Positions 1-11,714 of a stretch of 64,000 nt of DNA are shown here, piece after piece. A program made the translations under genes and the position numbers. The stretch is from Spirodela intermedia. Its lineage: Eukaryota; Streptophyta; Magnoliopsida; Alismatales; Araceae. The DNA lies in the NCBI GenBank assembly GCA_902729315.2, contig LR746269.1:2154501-2218500 (forward strand), written 5' to 3'. Numbering within the stretch: position 1 is the stretch's first letter; every line of letters begins with the position of its first letter. The notes beneath the pieces were generated by a model. The model did no database searches, was not told the origin of the DNA, and saw only the letters and a list, made by a program, of their open reading frames with translations.

Positions 1-2
1 GG

Positions 3-1211
3 ATTGCTTCGCCGGACATGCGGCTGGACTTTCTCGTGGGCACCCCGGCTCTTCGCCCCTCATTTGAGCGGCTCGTTAAGAATCATCGCCCCTCCGCCAT
101 CGTCACCGACATGTTCTACCCCTGGACAGTGGAGGTCGCTGAGGAGGTCGGGATCCCGAGGCTGGTCTTCCACGCGACCAGTTTCTTCTCCCTCTGCCTT
201 GAAGACATACTCGTTCCTTCAACCGCCAGCCAGGAGAACCACGCGGATAGCGACGATCGCTTCGTCATCCCCGGGATTCCCCACCGGATAGACTTCAGCC
301 AATCCCAAGTCTTCGACCCCAAAAAAATGAGACCAGACTTCGCCGACCTGTTAATGAAAATGAAGGTGACTCAGGGGAGGAACTACGGCGCGATGGTGAA
401 CAGCTTCTACGAGCTGGAGCCCGACTACGTCGAGCACTACAGGCAGGTGATTGGGAGGAAGGCCTGGCATATCGGACCAGTGTCCCTCTGCAACAAGGAC
501 CCCGCTGACAGCGCGATAAGAGGCGGCAAGACTACTGTCGACCAGGCAAGATGCCTGATGTGGCTGGACTCCAAGGAGGAGAAATCTGTTCTGTACGTTT
601 GCTTCGGGAGCCTGTATCAGTTCACGAAGACCCAGCTTCGAGAAATAGCGGGAGCGTTGGAATCTACCGGCTACCCTTTCATCTGGGTTACGCAAGGGGG
701 CGGAGAAGATAACCCCTCCGGTCAGTGGTTGCCGGAGGGTTTCGAGGAGAGAGTGGTGGAATCTGGTGGCGGTATGATAATCCGGGGATGGGCTCCGCAG
801 GTTCTTATCCTCAACCACGTGGCCGTGGGAGGGTTTATGACCCACTGCGGCTGGAACTCAAGCCTGGAGAGCATCGCCGCCGGGCTGCCAGTGCTGACCT
901 GGCCGTTGGAGGCCGACCAATTCTACAACGAGAGGCTGCTGGTGGACGTGCTGAAGATTGGCGCTGGGATGGGGGTGAAGGTCTGGTCTATTCGGAAAGA
1001 ACATAGGTCAGCGGTGAAGGCGGAGGAGATCGTGGCGGCCGTGGGTCGGCTTATGGGAGCCAGTCCAGACGCGGAGGAGATGAGGGGTAGGGCGAGGGAG
1101 CTCAAAGCGGCGGCGAGGCGGGCAATGGAAGAGGGAGGCTCGTCTCACGCGGACGTGGGTCGCCTGATACAGGAGCTGTCGGACAAGCAAGCGGTCGGAT
1201 CCCGTGTCTGA
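3..1211 (+). CDS. UDP-glycosyltransferase, UGT73-like, 5' end outside window
   Basis: Family-1 glycosyltransferase that transfers a sugar from a UDP-sugar to a small lipophilic acceptor in the cytosol. The open frame enters from the left edge and aligns from about residue 85 of the complete 488-residue paralogues at 11.7 and 16.8 kb, so about 84 N-terminal residues, including the catalytic His, lie outside. The VTDMFYPW segment carries the presumed Asp partner. The 44-residue PSPG box is at 789-920: it starts WAPQ, contains HCGWNS and ends in D-Q. Trp at box position 22 and the final Gln usually go with UDP-glucose. The frame is intact to TGA at 1209-1211. The VWSIRKE segment and the VGSR tail make it closest to the pseudogene at 2978-4359. 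The family assignment is firm; the acceptor cannot be read from sequence. Confidence 0.93.
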   Translation: MASPDMRLDFLVGTPALRPSFERLVKNHRPSAIVTDMFYPWTVEVAEEVGIPRLVFHATSFFSLCLEDILVPSTASQENHADSDDRFVIPGIPHRIDFSQSQVFDPKKMRPDFADLLMKMKVTQGRNYGAMVNSFYELEPDYVEHYRQVIGRKAWHIGPVSLCNKDPADSAIRGGKTTVDQARCLMWLDSKEEKSVLYVCFGSLYQFTKTQLREIAGALESTGYPFIWVTQGGGEDNPSGQWLPEGFEERVVESGGGMIIRGWAPQVLILNHVAVGGFMTHCGWNSSLESIAAGLPVLTWPLEADQFYNERLLVDVLKIGAGMGVKVWSIRKEHRSAVKAEEIVAAVGRLMGASPDAEEMRGRARELKAAARRAMEEGGSSHADVGRLIQELSDKQAVGSRV

Positions 1212-1304
1212 CGCCACCGGGAAATAGTACCCTCCATGTAAAGAGTAGGTTCTCGTTGACTTCTGGAGGTTCTAAGACCCATAAATTTATAAATAATGAA
1301 AAGA

Positions 1305-1600
1305 TGCCAATGTATCTTCCATATGCACTGCTCCCAAAACACCCATCTTTGGATCCTTTGAATAGTTACAAGAGTAACTTTGAAGACTTGTGGGCAATCT
1401 CCCTACTATATGTTGTGATAAATAATAAAATCATTGTTCCAGTGCCAACTATTGGACAAATTGATAGATGTGTCATGATTTCGTTCATCCATCATGCATA
1501 TTTAGAATTACTTTAATGGAGGTTAGTTTCCTTCTGAAGTCAAGAGTTGTCTTGAAACGTCTTGTTGTGATGGATCATTCTTGCAATTGGAATGGTTTTT
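1305..1600 (+). repeat. UGT 3'-flank module, copy 1 of 3
   Basis: AT-rich sequence downstream of the first UGT that recurs, diverged, after the pseudogene at 4359 (about 4390-4640) and after the C-terminal fragment at 7406 (about 7440-7760). Shared landmarks are the 'ctcccaaaacacccatc'-like stretch, 'aaaatcattgttccagtgcc' and 'ttcatccatcatgcatat'. It shows that the tandem duplication unit included several hundred bases past the stop codon. Confidence 0.75.
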
Positions 1601-1689
1601 GACATTTTGTAAATTACCAATTTAATCATCTAGAAATTTATTGTTGAATTGGAGTTTACTATTCATCATAATGATTATTTATTTTATTT

Positions 1690-1985
1690 GGGATGGTGGA
1701 AATCTTTGAGTCCACTGAAACATGTCTATACTGGACTAGATCAAGGTAGATTATGCATACGTACGCAGAGATATAGATTCACAGTTGTGCGAAAAATCAC
1801 CATACCCTCAATAGCCCAACACATTAGCTACTATCTCTCGAAAATATAATTTTATTTTGCATACATGGAAAAGGCGCCCATAACATCTATGTTTTATAGA
1901 AAGTGGATACAATATTTTATTTTGCCATTGTCGAGACGCGTACATGTATTCTAGGTGACGACTACCAGAAAATAGGGAAAGTGAT
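1690..1985 (+). repeat. Dispersed repeat, partner at 13904-14168
   Basis: About 280 bp beginning 'gggatggtggaaatctttga' that is clearly similar, in the same orientation, to 13904-14168. Both copies hold the landmarks 'taccctcaatagcccaa', 'gaaaatataattat/tttat' and 'actaccagaaaa'. No coding capacity is evident. It lies downstream of a UGT gene in both places, so it may be an older part of the duplication unit or a transposon fragment. Confidence 0.75.
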
Positions 1986-2917
1986 GAATCTAGAGCATCA
2001 CCTTCAAATAAGGATGATAATTCTAGTTCTGGGAAGGTAGAGACGTTAATATAAACCTAGGAACTAAAACTATGACAACCCACAAGAAAGAGACCTGTGA
2101 TTCTTACTTAGCTCACTTTGGGTGATGGTCCTTAGCGATAAGTCTCTTAAAAGAGTTTTTCAGTTACCCTAACAACAAATGGAAAGGGAGTGACAGAAAA
2201 AATTGATCTTACACTGATGTCAAGGGATAGTTGGGTTATATATGCTTTACCTGATGTTTAAGTAGAAATGATATTTAGATGATAATTTTTATTTTTTAAT
2301 GTTTGTCAGAAAACCGACAATATCTTAAGTACGTTCTTGTGAATTTTAATTCACTTTGGGGAATTCATTTGATACCATGATGAAATTTTCTTAATGTCCA
2401 ATTTTAATTTTAATTGAAAGGGAGTCCTTTCAATAATATCTGTGTTAAAGTCATGGAAAAAGTTAAAACAAGGCCAAAATCAGACTTGACGAAGGGATTA
2501 AGCAAGATACGATTAAGAACTTTATGAGGACACACGGATAAGCTAACTTGTCACCTCACTTCTCGATATGAAAAGTCAAGAGCAGTTCGGCGCCCGGAGG
2601 CTGCGAATGGTCGTGAGAACAGAGGCGTCGCTTTGGGGCTGCTCCTCCATTGTCATCGTGGGCCAGAAGCATCGTTTAAGTGCAAACAAATGTTCGGTCA
2701 AGGATTTTCTCGCTGAAAAGAAACTATCCCACAACGCAAATACGGAAGCCAGCCAACTCAGACGGCAACGTCCCGATGAGCCTTTGATAAGAAACCTTTA
2801 GTTTTCTTCAAACCAAACATTCCTAACTCTCCCTTCTGTCTTCGTTCCAGCGAATGGATGAAAGGGTTCAGTCGGATTGGCCATTTTTCAGAAGTGATAG
2901 CAAGAGCTTACATAACA

Positions 2918-2921
<4 letters not shown>
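1986..2921. other. Intergenic, upstream of UGT pseudogene
   Basis: AT-rich to about 2540, then more GC-rich up to the GA run before the pseudogene. No recognised gene. The short open frame at 2568-2801 has no recognisable domain. The TGACG cluster seen before the two complete UGT genes is not evident here. Confidence 0.5.

Positions 2922-2975
<54 letters not shown>
2922..2975 (+). repeat. (GA)n microsatellite in UGT leader
   Basis: An uninterrupted GA run of 54 bp ending two bases before the ATG of the pseudogene at 2978. GA runs in the same place precede the ATG of the two complete UGT genes and of the relic at 41639. Confidence 0.95.
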
Positions 2976-2977
<2 letters not shown>

Positions 2978-4359
2978 ATGGAGTCCAAGGGGGAGCAGCT
3001 GCACATATTCTTCTTCCCACTTGGCTCCCGGCCACATGATACCCATCGTCGACGCAGCCAAAATGTTTGCCGCGAGAGGAGCGAGGACATCCATCATCAC
3101 CGCCACTGCCAACGCGCCGGCAGTTGAATCCTCTATCCGCCGGTCGGCCAAAGCCGGCGCCAACGTAGGGATGCTCCTCATCGAATGGCCCTTCTCGGCG
3201 GCCGGCCTACCCGAGAATTTCTCCTGGATTCCTTCGTTAAGAATCATCACCTCTCTGCCATCGTTACCGACATGTTCTACCCCTGGACAGTGGGGGTCGC
3301 TGAGGAGGTCGGGATCCCGAGGTTAGTCTTCCACGCGACCTGCTTCTTCTCCCTCTGCCTTGAAGACAAACTCAATCTCTCAACCGCAGCCAGGAGGGCC
3401 ACGTGGATAGCGACGATCGCTTTGTCGTCCCCGGGATTCCGCACCGTATAGAGCTCAGCTAAAGCAAGTCTCCGACACCAAAAAAATGAAACCAGACTTC
3501 GCCGACGTGTCAATGAAAATGAAGGTGACTGAGGGGAGGAACCACGACGCGGTGGTGAACAGCATCTACGAGCTGGAGCCCGACTACGCCGACCACTGCA
3601 GGAAGGTAATGGGGAAGGTCTGGCATACCGGGCCAGTATCCCTCTGCAACAGGGACCGCCGCCGGCAGCGCGATAAGATGCGGCAAGGCCACTGTCGACC
3701 AGGCTAGATGCTTGATATGGCTGGACTTCAAGGCGGAGAGATCTGTTCTGTACGTTTGCTTCGGGCGCTTGTCACGGTTCACGGAAACCAAACTTCGAGA
3801 AATAGCGGCGGCATTGGAATCTTCCGGTCACCCCTTCATCTGGGTTACGCACGGAGGCGGAGAAGATGACCCTCCGGTCAGTGGTAGCTGGAGCGTTTCA
3901 AGGAGAGTGGTGGGATCAGATGAAGGTATGATAACCCGGGGATGGGCTCCTCAAGTTCTTATCTTCAACCGCGTGGCCGTGGGAGGGTTTATGACCCACT
4001 GCGGCTGGAACTCAAGCCTGGAGAGCATCGCCGTCGGGCTGCCAGTGGTGACCTGGCCGATGGAAGCCGACCAATTCTACAACGAGAGGCTGCTGGTGGA
4101 CGTGCTGAAGATTGGCGCTGGGATCGGGGTGAAGGTCTGGTCTATTCGGAAAGAAGGTAGGCCAACGGTGAAGGCGGATGAAATCGCGGCGGCCGTGGGT
4201 CGACTTAAGGGAGACAGTCCAGACGCGGAGGATATGAGCGAGTTCAAAGCGGCGGCGAGGCGGGCAATGGAAGAGGGAGGTTCGTCTTACGTAGACGTGG
4301 GTCCCCTGATACAGGAGCTGTCGGACAAGCAAGGGGTCGGATCCCGTGGCGGACGCTAA
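2978..4359 (+). pseudogene. UGT73-like pseudogene with several frameshifts
   Basis: Full-length relative of the neighbouring UGT genes, from the ATG after the GA repeat to TAA at 4357-4359, but it can be read only by changing frame several times. Visible breaks: loss of two bases near 3018; a deletion of about 60 bases with frame change near 3230; a one-base loss near 3385 leading to an early stop; an in-frame TAA near 3460; and further frame changes near 3650-3710. The last part (from 3712) is open and keeps a PSPG box with HCGWNS and the closing D-Q. The final frame encodes only the C-terminal domain, without the catalytic His. The VWSIRKE segment shows that its closest relative is the first UGT (3-1211). 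Confidence 0.92.
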
Positions 4360-4389
4360 CGAGACCATGAACCCTCCATGTCAAGAGGA

Positions 4390-4640
4390 GGGTTACCGAA
4401 AACATCCATCATTGGCTCTCTTGAACAGTTACCAGAGTAAAGGTAAAGAGGACTCGTTAAATGAAAGTTGTAGTAAATAAAAAAATCATTATTTCAGTGC
4501 CAATTATTTTACCAGTCCATCAGTGTCTCATTTTTTTTATTCATCCAATTATGTATATTGTCAATTATTTTAATAGATTTAGTTTCATATATAGGTCAAG
4601 TCATTTCAAGTAATGTCATCATGCTTTCTATTTCAGAAGA
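4390..4640 (+). repeat. UGT 3'-flank module, copy 2 of 3
   Basis: Downstream of the pseudogene stop; similar to 1305-1600 and 7440-7760, for example 'aaaaatcattatttcagtgc' and the 'ttaatagatttagtttcat' stretch shared with the third copy. Homology ends where the copia-like sequence begins. Confidence 0.75.
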
Positions 4641-4654
4641 ATAAACTCAACATA

Positions 4655-6200
4655 TTGAAAAATTAGTGTCATTAAGAAGATCCACTAGAGAGGAGGAATG
4701 TGATTTCAGAGGATTATATCATATTTCTATTAGAATATAAGGTCAACATTTGGATGATGGAAGATGATCCTATCAATTTTCATCAAGTCACATAAAGTTC
4801 TAATTTTTATAAGTGAATTGATGTTAAATAAAGAGATTAAATTCATAAAAGACAATAAGATTTGGGATCTTATCCCATTATTTGAAGGTGTAAAGCCTAT
4901 TAATTGTAAAAGATAATGTAAAACTCATCTGGTTGCTAAGTAATTCACTCAAAGAGAAGGTACTGATTGTATAGAGACTTTCTCTGTGATTTCATCAAAA
5001 GTCTCTGTTAGAATAATAACGACACTAATAACTCACTTTGATCTTGAGTTATATCAAACAGATGTAAAGACTATTTCTCAATAGTGACATTGATGAAATA
5101 ATATATATAATATAACTAGAAATTTTGCGTCTGAAAACCTAAAGAAAATTATATACAGATTAAAAAAGTATATCTATAGGTTAAAACAAGCTTCTCGTCA
5201 ATGATATCATAAATTTCATCAAGTTATCATCTCATTTGATTTTGAGATGAATATAAGTGATGAATGTGTGTATCATAAGTTCAGTGAGAGTAAACATATA
5301 TTTTTGATCTTATATGTCGATGACATATTACTTTTTAGTAATTATATAGGCTTATTATGTGACACCAAAAAGTTTTTATCAAAGAATTTTGAGATGAATG
5401 ATTTTGGTAAAGCCTCTTTTACATTGGTATGGAGATATATTGAAATCACCTTCGAAATATCTTGAGGTTGTCATAAAAAATTATATCGAGAAAGTCCTTT
5501 TGAGATTTAGTATGTAAGGATGTAAACCTTATGATACCCATGTTGCTAAAAGAGACAAGTTTAGTCTTAGTTAGTACCTTAATAATGATTATGAAACTAA
5601 AGAGATGTATGAGATTCTTTATGCAGTAGTCATTGGAAGATTTATGTATACTTAAGTATATATGCATCTAGATATTGCATACATAATTGGAGTACTAAGT
5701 AGATATTTAAGCAACCTTAGTGTGAATCATTGAGAAACAACAAAACGAGTTATATAATATTTACAAAAGACAAAGAACTATATACTCACATATAAATAAT
5801 CAGATTATTTAGGGATCATTGAGTATTTAGATTATGATTTAACTAGATACACTAATAGTAGACAATCCATTAGGAATTTGAAATCATAATAGATAGATAT
5901 AACTTTTAGTGGATAAAATTGAAAAAAGATCACTAAAGTTATTTTGTAACAATAAATTAGTCATAAAAATATTTTTTAATAACAATAGGAGTCAGACGAA
6001 GTCTAAACATATAGACATCAAGTTCTTAATTGTTAAAGAAAAGAGTTTAGAATGACTATATATCTATAAAACATATTAAGATAAACTCTATGGTAGTAAA
6101 TCCACTTACTAAATGATTGTCATCAAAAGTCTTTCATAAGCATACTTCTCATATGAGTGTAATACCTCATGATGATATGTAATTTTAGTAGGAGTTTGTA
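4655..6200 (+). mobile_element. Ty1-copia retrotransposon remnant (RT-RNase H)
   Basis: Decayed copia pol. Pieces in different frames, in the correct order, recall the linker upstream of reverse transcriptase, the 'QMDVKTAF' region, the 'YGLKQASRQWYHKFH' region (near 5180-5220), then the open stretch 5247-5465 with the YVDD catalytic motif and 'KKFLSKNFEMNDFG', and finally a 'PLTKWLSSK...HTSHM'-like C-terminus near 6090-6165. Many stops and frameshifts; no gag, protease or integrase is visible. It cannot move by itself. Confidence 0.85.
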
Positions 6201-7040
6201 CTTTAATGCTCATACATTTATAGACATATACTTTGGTTATTCCATGAATAAATAAATTTTATGATTATTTCCACTTTGAATATGTTTATTTGATCTCTAT
6301 TTGAAATAAGAAGGACTAAATTAAAAATATACATATATAAGTCACATTTCATGTATTTTTTTATACTACATATCTATACTTAATCTATGTCATTCATTAT
6401 ATCAATATATGTGATTATTATTGAGTTTAATCATGTAAGAAATGTGAATAAGAACTCCTTTACTTCTATATTAGTATAATGATGGACGAGTTTATTAGAG
6501 ATATCTTTGGCAATGATAGTAAAATTTTGAACTCATAAGATTATAATGTACAATATCAAGTTATCATATATATTTTGTCCAAGTTATAGATTATTATAAA
6601 TAATCCTAATGTGGACAATGATATATATGTATTATATATTATGGGACTATCATTCAGTTAATTCTATTTAAAGTGATTCATTGGAGTTTAAGTATTTAAG
6701 ATTATGATATTTTATAAGTATTGACATAAATATATAAATATATATAGAGACCAGGTCTTACTCTACTTTTATGATGAGCAAAATTAGAAAAAGACACTAA
6801 GAGGCTAACCTCTTTTGTCCTTAAATAAGGGTCATGGTCCTTGGGTTGCACATTGTGAGTCACTCTTAAAGCATCCCATCTCTCTAGAGAAAGTCATTAG
6901 ACAACTCTCTTGTGCTAATCTAAAAGGTCATCCTCATATTTGCACCTTCATGAATTTAGGTTTGATTTTATTCCATTGTTAATATGTTTTACCATTCTCT
7001 ATTTATGTCAACACTAAATCCTTTAGATTTAATAAGCATC
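6201..7040. other. AT-rich stretch between copia remnant and UGT fragment
   Basis: Follows the end of the copia pol remnant and a purine-rich 'tagtaggag' that could be its polypurine tract, so it may hold a decayed 3' LTR. I could not find a matching second LTR copy, so the boundaries are unknown. No gene seen. Confidence 0.4.
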
Positions 7041-7406
7041 ACCACCAGGCCATCAGTGGCGACCTGGTCAATGGCGGTAGACTAATTCTACAGTGTGAGG
7101 CTGCTGGTGGACGTGCTGAAGATTGGCATAGGGATTGAGCTGAAGTTTTTCTCTATTCAAAAAGACAATCAGACAGCAGTGAAGGTGGAGGAGATCGCGG
7201 CGATTGTGTGTCGACTTATGGGAATTAGTCAAGAAGCAGAGGAGATGAGGGGTAAGGCGAGGGAGCTCCAAGCGGCTGCGAGGTGGGAAATTGAAGAGGG
7301 AGGCTCATCTTACGTCCACCTGGGTTGCAAGATACAGGAGCTGTCAGGCAAGCAATTGGTCAGAGCCTATGGTGGACACTATAGAGAATTAGCCCTCTTC
7401 ATGTAG
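7041..7406 (+). pseudogene. UGT73-like C-terminal fragment
   Basis: Only the last quarter of a UGT gene remains, beginning inside the end of the PSPG box ('PSVATWSMAVD', then a stop where the Gln codon should be) and continuing through 'LLVDVLKIG' and the 'ARELQAAARWEIEEGGSSYV' tail. The normal stop is lost and the frame runs on to 7406. The 5' three quarters are absent, and retrotransposon-derived sequence lies directly upstream. The downstream flank is still recognisable (7440-7760), so this was once a complete tandem copy. Confidence 0.88.
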
Positions 7407-7439
7407 GAGGTTATCGTTGACTTCTAGAGATTCTAAGTC

Positions 7440-7760
7440 CCATAAAGATATAAAATAATCAAAAGATCCCAATATCTTTCCCATATACATTGCTCCAAGA
7501 ACATCCATCATTGGCTCTCTTGAATAGTTACAAAAGTAATTATAAGACAACTTTGTATGGGTAATCTTGCTAATAAATGTTAGGATAAATAATAAAATCA
7601 TTATTCTAGTGCTAACTAATTGGCCAGCTCATAGGTGTCTCAATTTTTTTGTTCATCTAGTTATGCATCTTGTCAAATATTTTAATAGATTTAGTTTCAT
7701 TTACAAGTCGAGTCCTTTCTAGAAACTTGTCGTAATGGAGCATTCTAGCAATCGAAATAG
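7440..7760 (+). repeat. UGT 3'-flank module, copy 3 of 3
   Basis: Similar to 1305-1600 and 4390-4640: 'attgctccaagaacatccat', 'aaaatcattattctagtgct', 'ttaatagatttagtttcat', then 'gtaatggagcattct', which matches 'gtgatggatcattct' after the first UGT. Confidence 0.75.
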
Positions 7761-10552
7761 AGTTTTGACAATTTTTGATGTAGAATTTAAGTTTGGGAAG
7801 CTTTGTCTTGTTAACTAAATCTTTTATGAAAAGTAATTTTCTGAAAACATATAACATGGAAAATAAGAAAAGGGCATTTTAACAATTGGTCACTCTAGAT
7901 GTAAGTTGCCAATAGCTAGTTGGTTGGAGTGTAGCAATTCTAGCTTTTCTACCTGTTATGTTATAGCAATAGCAAAGATGACGCATAAGTCTTCCTTATA
8001 GAAAATTTATCAACTGATTAAATTTCTAATAGGAAATGAAGATATAATTTTTAAAAGGAAAAAGAAAACCCTAATACAAAATTAAATTTTCCATGGGTTC
8101 ATTTAGAATATTGAAAATATATTTATAGATAATCATTCTAATAGTATAAGATTCTCATTAACCTTTATGAGGTGCATTTGTCACATGAGTATACCAACTC
8201 TTTTTCTAATTGAGTCAACTTTCCATTACTGATTAAGAAAAGACAAACAAGAGCTCATAAATAGCTCTAAAATCTCAAAAACCTTTAATAGGTCTTAGAA
8301 TTTTTTGCAATATTTCAATATCTACTAAGGAAAAATTGGTGACATAAAATTAAAATTAGAATTTAATATGTACGATTTCAACATCAAAATTTGTATGGCT
8401 TTAAAAACCACAACAAATTTGTTTCCTTTTGATGTTGTTTGATTTACATCAATAAATGTCTATCACCAGCAGGAAGTGCTTGTTAGCACAAAATCTCTAG
8501 TTTCTCATTATGTAAAACCATGAATTAGGAAATAAGACAAGTCATCCAAGTTCCTAAAGTTGTGAATCCATTAGACATGAGTTAACCCCTCTTATTCAAT
8601 GTTTTCTATACATTGATAGGAAAACTTAAAAAAGCTCTATAATGAGTAAGTAGATTAGAAGGGCATATCAACATCCTTCAGTGAATTTTTTTAATCCTCT
8701 TAATCATTCATACAATGGCACCTCATATAAGTTTATAGCATCCCCCATCTGTTTTTTCATATTCTTCTTTTATCTTCACATATTCTACAAGAGATTAAGT
8801 CCAACCCTCACCCAACCACTCCAAATCATGGCCTCATTAGATCCAGCACCATTTTTATAGTCTCACATTTGTCTTTTTCCAATTTTTTAAATAACATTTT
8901 TTTTGCTTCTAACATCTAGGCCTAATGTCTTCTTGCAATTATTGTACTGTTTTATTGTTGTGTTTGTTTCTCGTGGAGCTGCAAGGTTACTATGATTGTA
9001 GTACCCTTCATGTTGGGGCAGATGGCTGAAGACGCTACGTGATAAGTATTCATAGGAAATCGATTTTTAAAAGACAAAGTCTTGTTATTTAATCCAAGAC
9101 TCAAACTGTTTATGAGAAAATTGAAATCAAGATGAGATGGCTTATACAATGTGCTAAATGTATTCTGATAATGGAATAGTGAGGATCCTTGAGCCAAAAA
9201 AGTGAGCAGATTTCAACAGTCAATGGATAATGCCTTAACATATATGATAATGAGAGAAAAAAAATTTAAACCTAGCCAAACTTTGATTGACTCATAGTAA
9301 AAACTCAAAAGAATGTTTGGTTGACGATATTAAACTTAGCACAGAGCAAGAGGCAACACACTAGATATTATGTCAATCTCTTTTTTTTTTTGTCTCCTTT
9401 TGTGTATTCACAAGAGAAACCAAAGTAGGTAATAACTAAGCAAAAGAGAGTTCATAAGAATATTGATGCTTGGCTATAAGCAAAACCAAGTTCTATCTAC
9501 TCAATCTCATCAATTTTAATTGTACTAGTTTTATGCCACCGAGGACAATATCAAGTTGAAGGGTGAAGCATGAGTGAGCAAACAAGTTTTTGAAATCACC
9601 AAATAGTTTTATACCATTTCTACTTTGTGTCGCATTCAAGTACAAAATTCAATTAATTTAACTTATTTCATGACATGTTAAACTAAATGTGACAAGTTCA
9701 AAAGAGAGGAAGCAATAATTAAAGTTAGATCACTCCTTGGGTACATGAGAATTTTCATTTTCAAATTTGATAGACCTGCATTTCATGATCTAGTAGAGAA
9801 CATCCAATAGATAACACAAATCTCATTGAACACTTGAGCATAAATAAGGTTCTATTTTTCTCAACCAGAAAAAAAATCTGGAGGAAATAAACTACTTCAA
9901 TTATTAGAAATGACTAACAGTGTGAAGCTCCAAAGTGAGAAATTCTGACAAAGAAATATACAACAAAGCAAATCTCATATGGGAAAAAGTTACTTGTCTT
10001 CCAAAAAAAAAAAAGGACAAAATGAAAGCTCCAAAGTTGGTTTGAAAGAAAGCAAAAGGGGCTATCAATCCTTAAAAATATAAAGAAAATGGTTGAGAGC
10101 TATAGAATTGAGAAGTATCTTAAGTGTTAAATAAGAATTCTCAATTGTCTATTACGTAATGTTTTCAAACCATGTGTCAAGTCTATGTAGAGATGAAAAG
10201 GAAGTATGATGCATTCCTAAACTAAATCTCTTTAGTAATTTTTTTTTTGTTTGAAAGATGTTTTTGAATCACTATTACTATTTACTTAATTCTCTAAGTT
10301 GATTGCTAGGAGACTAGAAATAATTCAAGTTGTAGGGTGTGTTAGCATCATATTTTCATCACATAAATCAATATTTTTTGTTATTCACATTACATAACAT
10401 GCTGAATAAACTCATAAATGAATTAAGATTAGTAAGAATAACTTTACAATAAAAAAACAGGATTAAGAATTGATATAATTGTGCTATTGATCTTTTTATG
10501 AAGTTTTTTACACTAGCCTTAATAGACCAAGGGCCTTAAGAGGATAGTTAAC
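7761..10552. other. AT-rich intergenic stretch, nothing recognised
   Basis: About 2.8 kb of AT-rich DNA with no open frame above about 80 codons and none with a recognisable domain. Several poly-A and poly-T tracts. Probably decayed transposon and UGT-flank sequence, but I could not assign it. Confidence 0.45.
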
Positions 10553-11050
10553 TGATAATCTTTGAATTATATGATTAAAGATATAATTTTTTATGTGTTT
10601 ATGGTTTATTTTGTTAAAAATACACATTGATAATATTTTCAGAAAAACAAAATTTCATACATTTAAATTAAGTTATTGATATTTATTTGAAAATAAAAGG
10701 TTAACTATGATTGTGAATTATGTTGGTTAAATATGAAATTTTAATATTTAGAATTATGGAATGACTTGAGATGTTTTATAAATTTTCTTTAATTTTTGAT
10801 ATTTTAGTTTGAATTCTAAGGAAATTTTCTGAATTTTTAAGATGTTTTTTCTGAATCTTCGTGAATTTATTATGATGAAAATAATAAAATAATAACAGCG
10901 GGGAGAGATCGGTTGACCGTTGGCCTTCCTGTCACGCAAGGAGCCGACAAGAAAAATGACGGAAAAACCGGAAATTCAGAACTAAACGAACGATGATACT
11001 AAAATCGTGAATTATCGTGAATAGTTGTCAGATTGATCTGAAATTTGAAA
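10553..11050 (+). repeat. LTR-like dispersed repeat, partner at 36858-37360
   Basis: About 500 bp starting TGATAAT that is similar throughout to 36858-37360 in the same orientation. Shared landmarks are 'gaattatgttggttaaatat', 'gaaaataata' runs, a GC-richer core with 'gttgaccgttg' and then 'aactaaacgaac'. The TGATAA start and lack of coding capacity suggest part of an LTR. The 3' ends of the two copies diverge, so the true end is not defined. Confidence 0.7.
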
Positions 11051-11449
11051 TGAAGCTTTGTCATTTATTAATGAATGATTATATTATGCTATTGAGCACC
11101 TATATTCCATTATCTTATGGTGTGGTCCCCATCACAAATTGAATTTGATTCTCAATACATCTACATTGTGAAACAATTGACTAATTCTTGTGGAGTCTTG
11201 ATGAATGTGTTTTCAGAATGACATTCACATATTTCGAAGTCTGCACAAAGAGGGTCAAAATACAAAGATGTACTTGTCAACTCTTATTATGAAACTTATC
11301 TTTGGGGTCAACAGTGCTCATTTCTTTTTTTGTTCCAATTTTATGGTTTTGCCATTTGGTTGGCATTCGAGAGTATTTTCATATCTATATGTAATTTTAT
11401 TTTATTTTGTATAGAGTAATCCTGATATTTTGATTATGATCCCTCAACA
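11051..11449. other. Intergenic, upstream of UGT promoter
   Basis: AT-rich, no recognised gene; the small open frame at 11205-11414 has no domain I recognise. It separates the LTR-like repeat from the conserved UGT promoter module. Confidence 0.4.
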
Positions 11450-11597
11450 GTGACGACAGCAATGCCTGTGGTGGCAGAAGAGCCGCGAAGGTGGGACTGT
11501 ATCGAGATTGATTGTTCAAATCACCCAATCCAGAATCTGACGTCCCAAACCCCGAGACGACAAGTGGCCTACAAATAGCAGACGCATTGAGTTCTCC

Positions 11598-11621
11598 TAC
11601 GTCAGCGGTGACGGAATGACG
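11598..11621 (+). promoter_or_regulatory. as-1-like TGACG cluster
   Basis: CGTCA (11600-11604, within TACGTCA), TGACG (11609-11613) and TGACG (11617-11621) lie within 22 bp. Paired TGACG motifs are the core of as-1 elements bound by TGA bZIP factors, which act in salicylate and xenobiotic responses of many GST and UGT genes. The spacing differs from the classical 12-bp as-1 arrangement. The same order and spacing occur before the second complete UGT gene. Function is inferred. Confidence 0.65.
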
Positions 11622-11633
11622 GACTTCCCGCCC

Positions 11634-11639
11634 CTATAA
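11634..11639 (+). promoter_or_regulatory. TATA-like box
   Basis: CTATAA within 'cccctataa', which is also present before the paralogue at 16741-16749. It lies about 75 bp upstream of the ATG, giving a short leader that contains the GA repeat. Confidence 0.6.
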
Positions 11640-11687
11640 CCCACTGCCTACATAGAACGAGAGAAACAGGATAGAGAGAGAAACACC

Positions 11688-11712
11688 GAGAGAGAGAGAG
11701 AGAGAGAGAGAG
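11688..11712 (+). repeat. (GA)n leader repeat
   Basis: A GA run of 25 bp that ends just before the CCATGG start context, as in the other UGT copies. Confidence 0.9.
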
Positions 11713-11714
11713 CC

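Larger units (their letters stand above)
11450..11687 (+). promoter_or_regulatory. Conserved UGT promoter module, copy 1
   Basis: This stretch aligns with 16468-16760 in front of the other complete UGT gene: 'gtggcagaagagc', 'aatccagaat', the TGACG cluster and the 'cccctataa' TATA region appear in the same order. It is GC-richer than the upstream DNA. An extra TGACG is at 11538-11542. The similarity outside the coding region shows that both genes were copied with their control region. Confidence 0.75.
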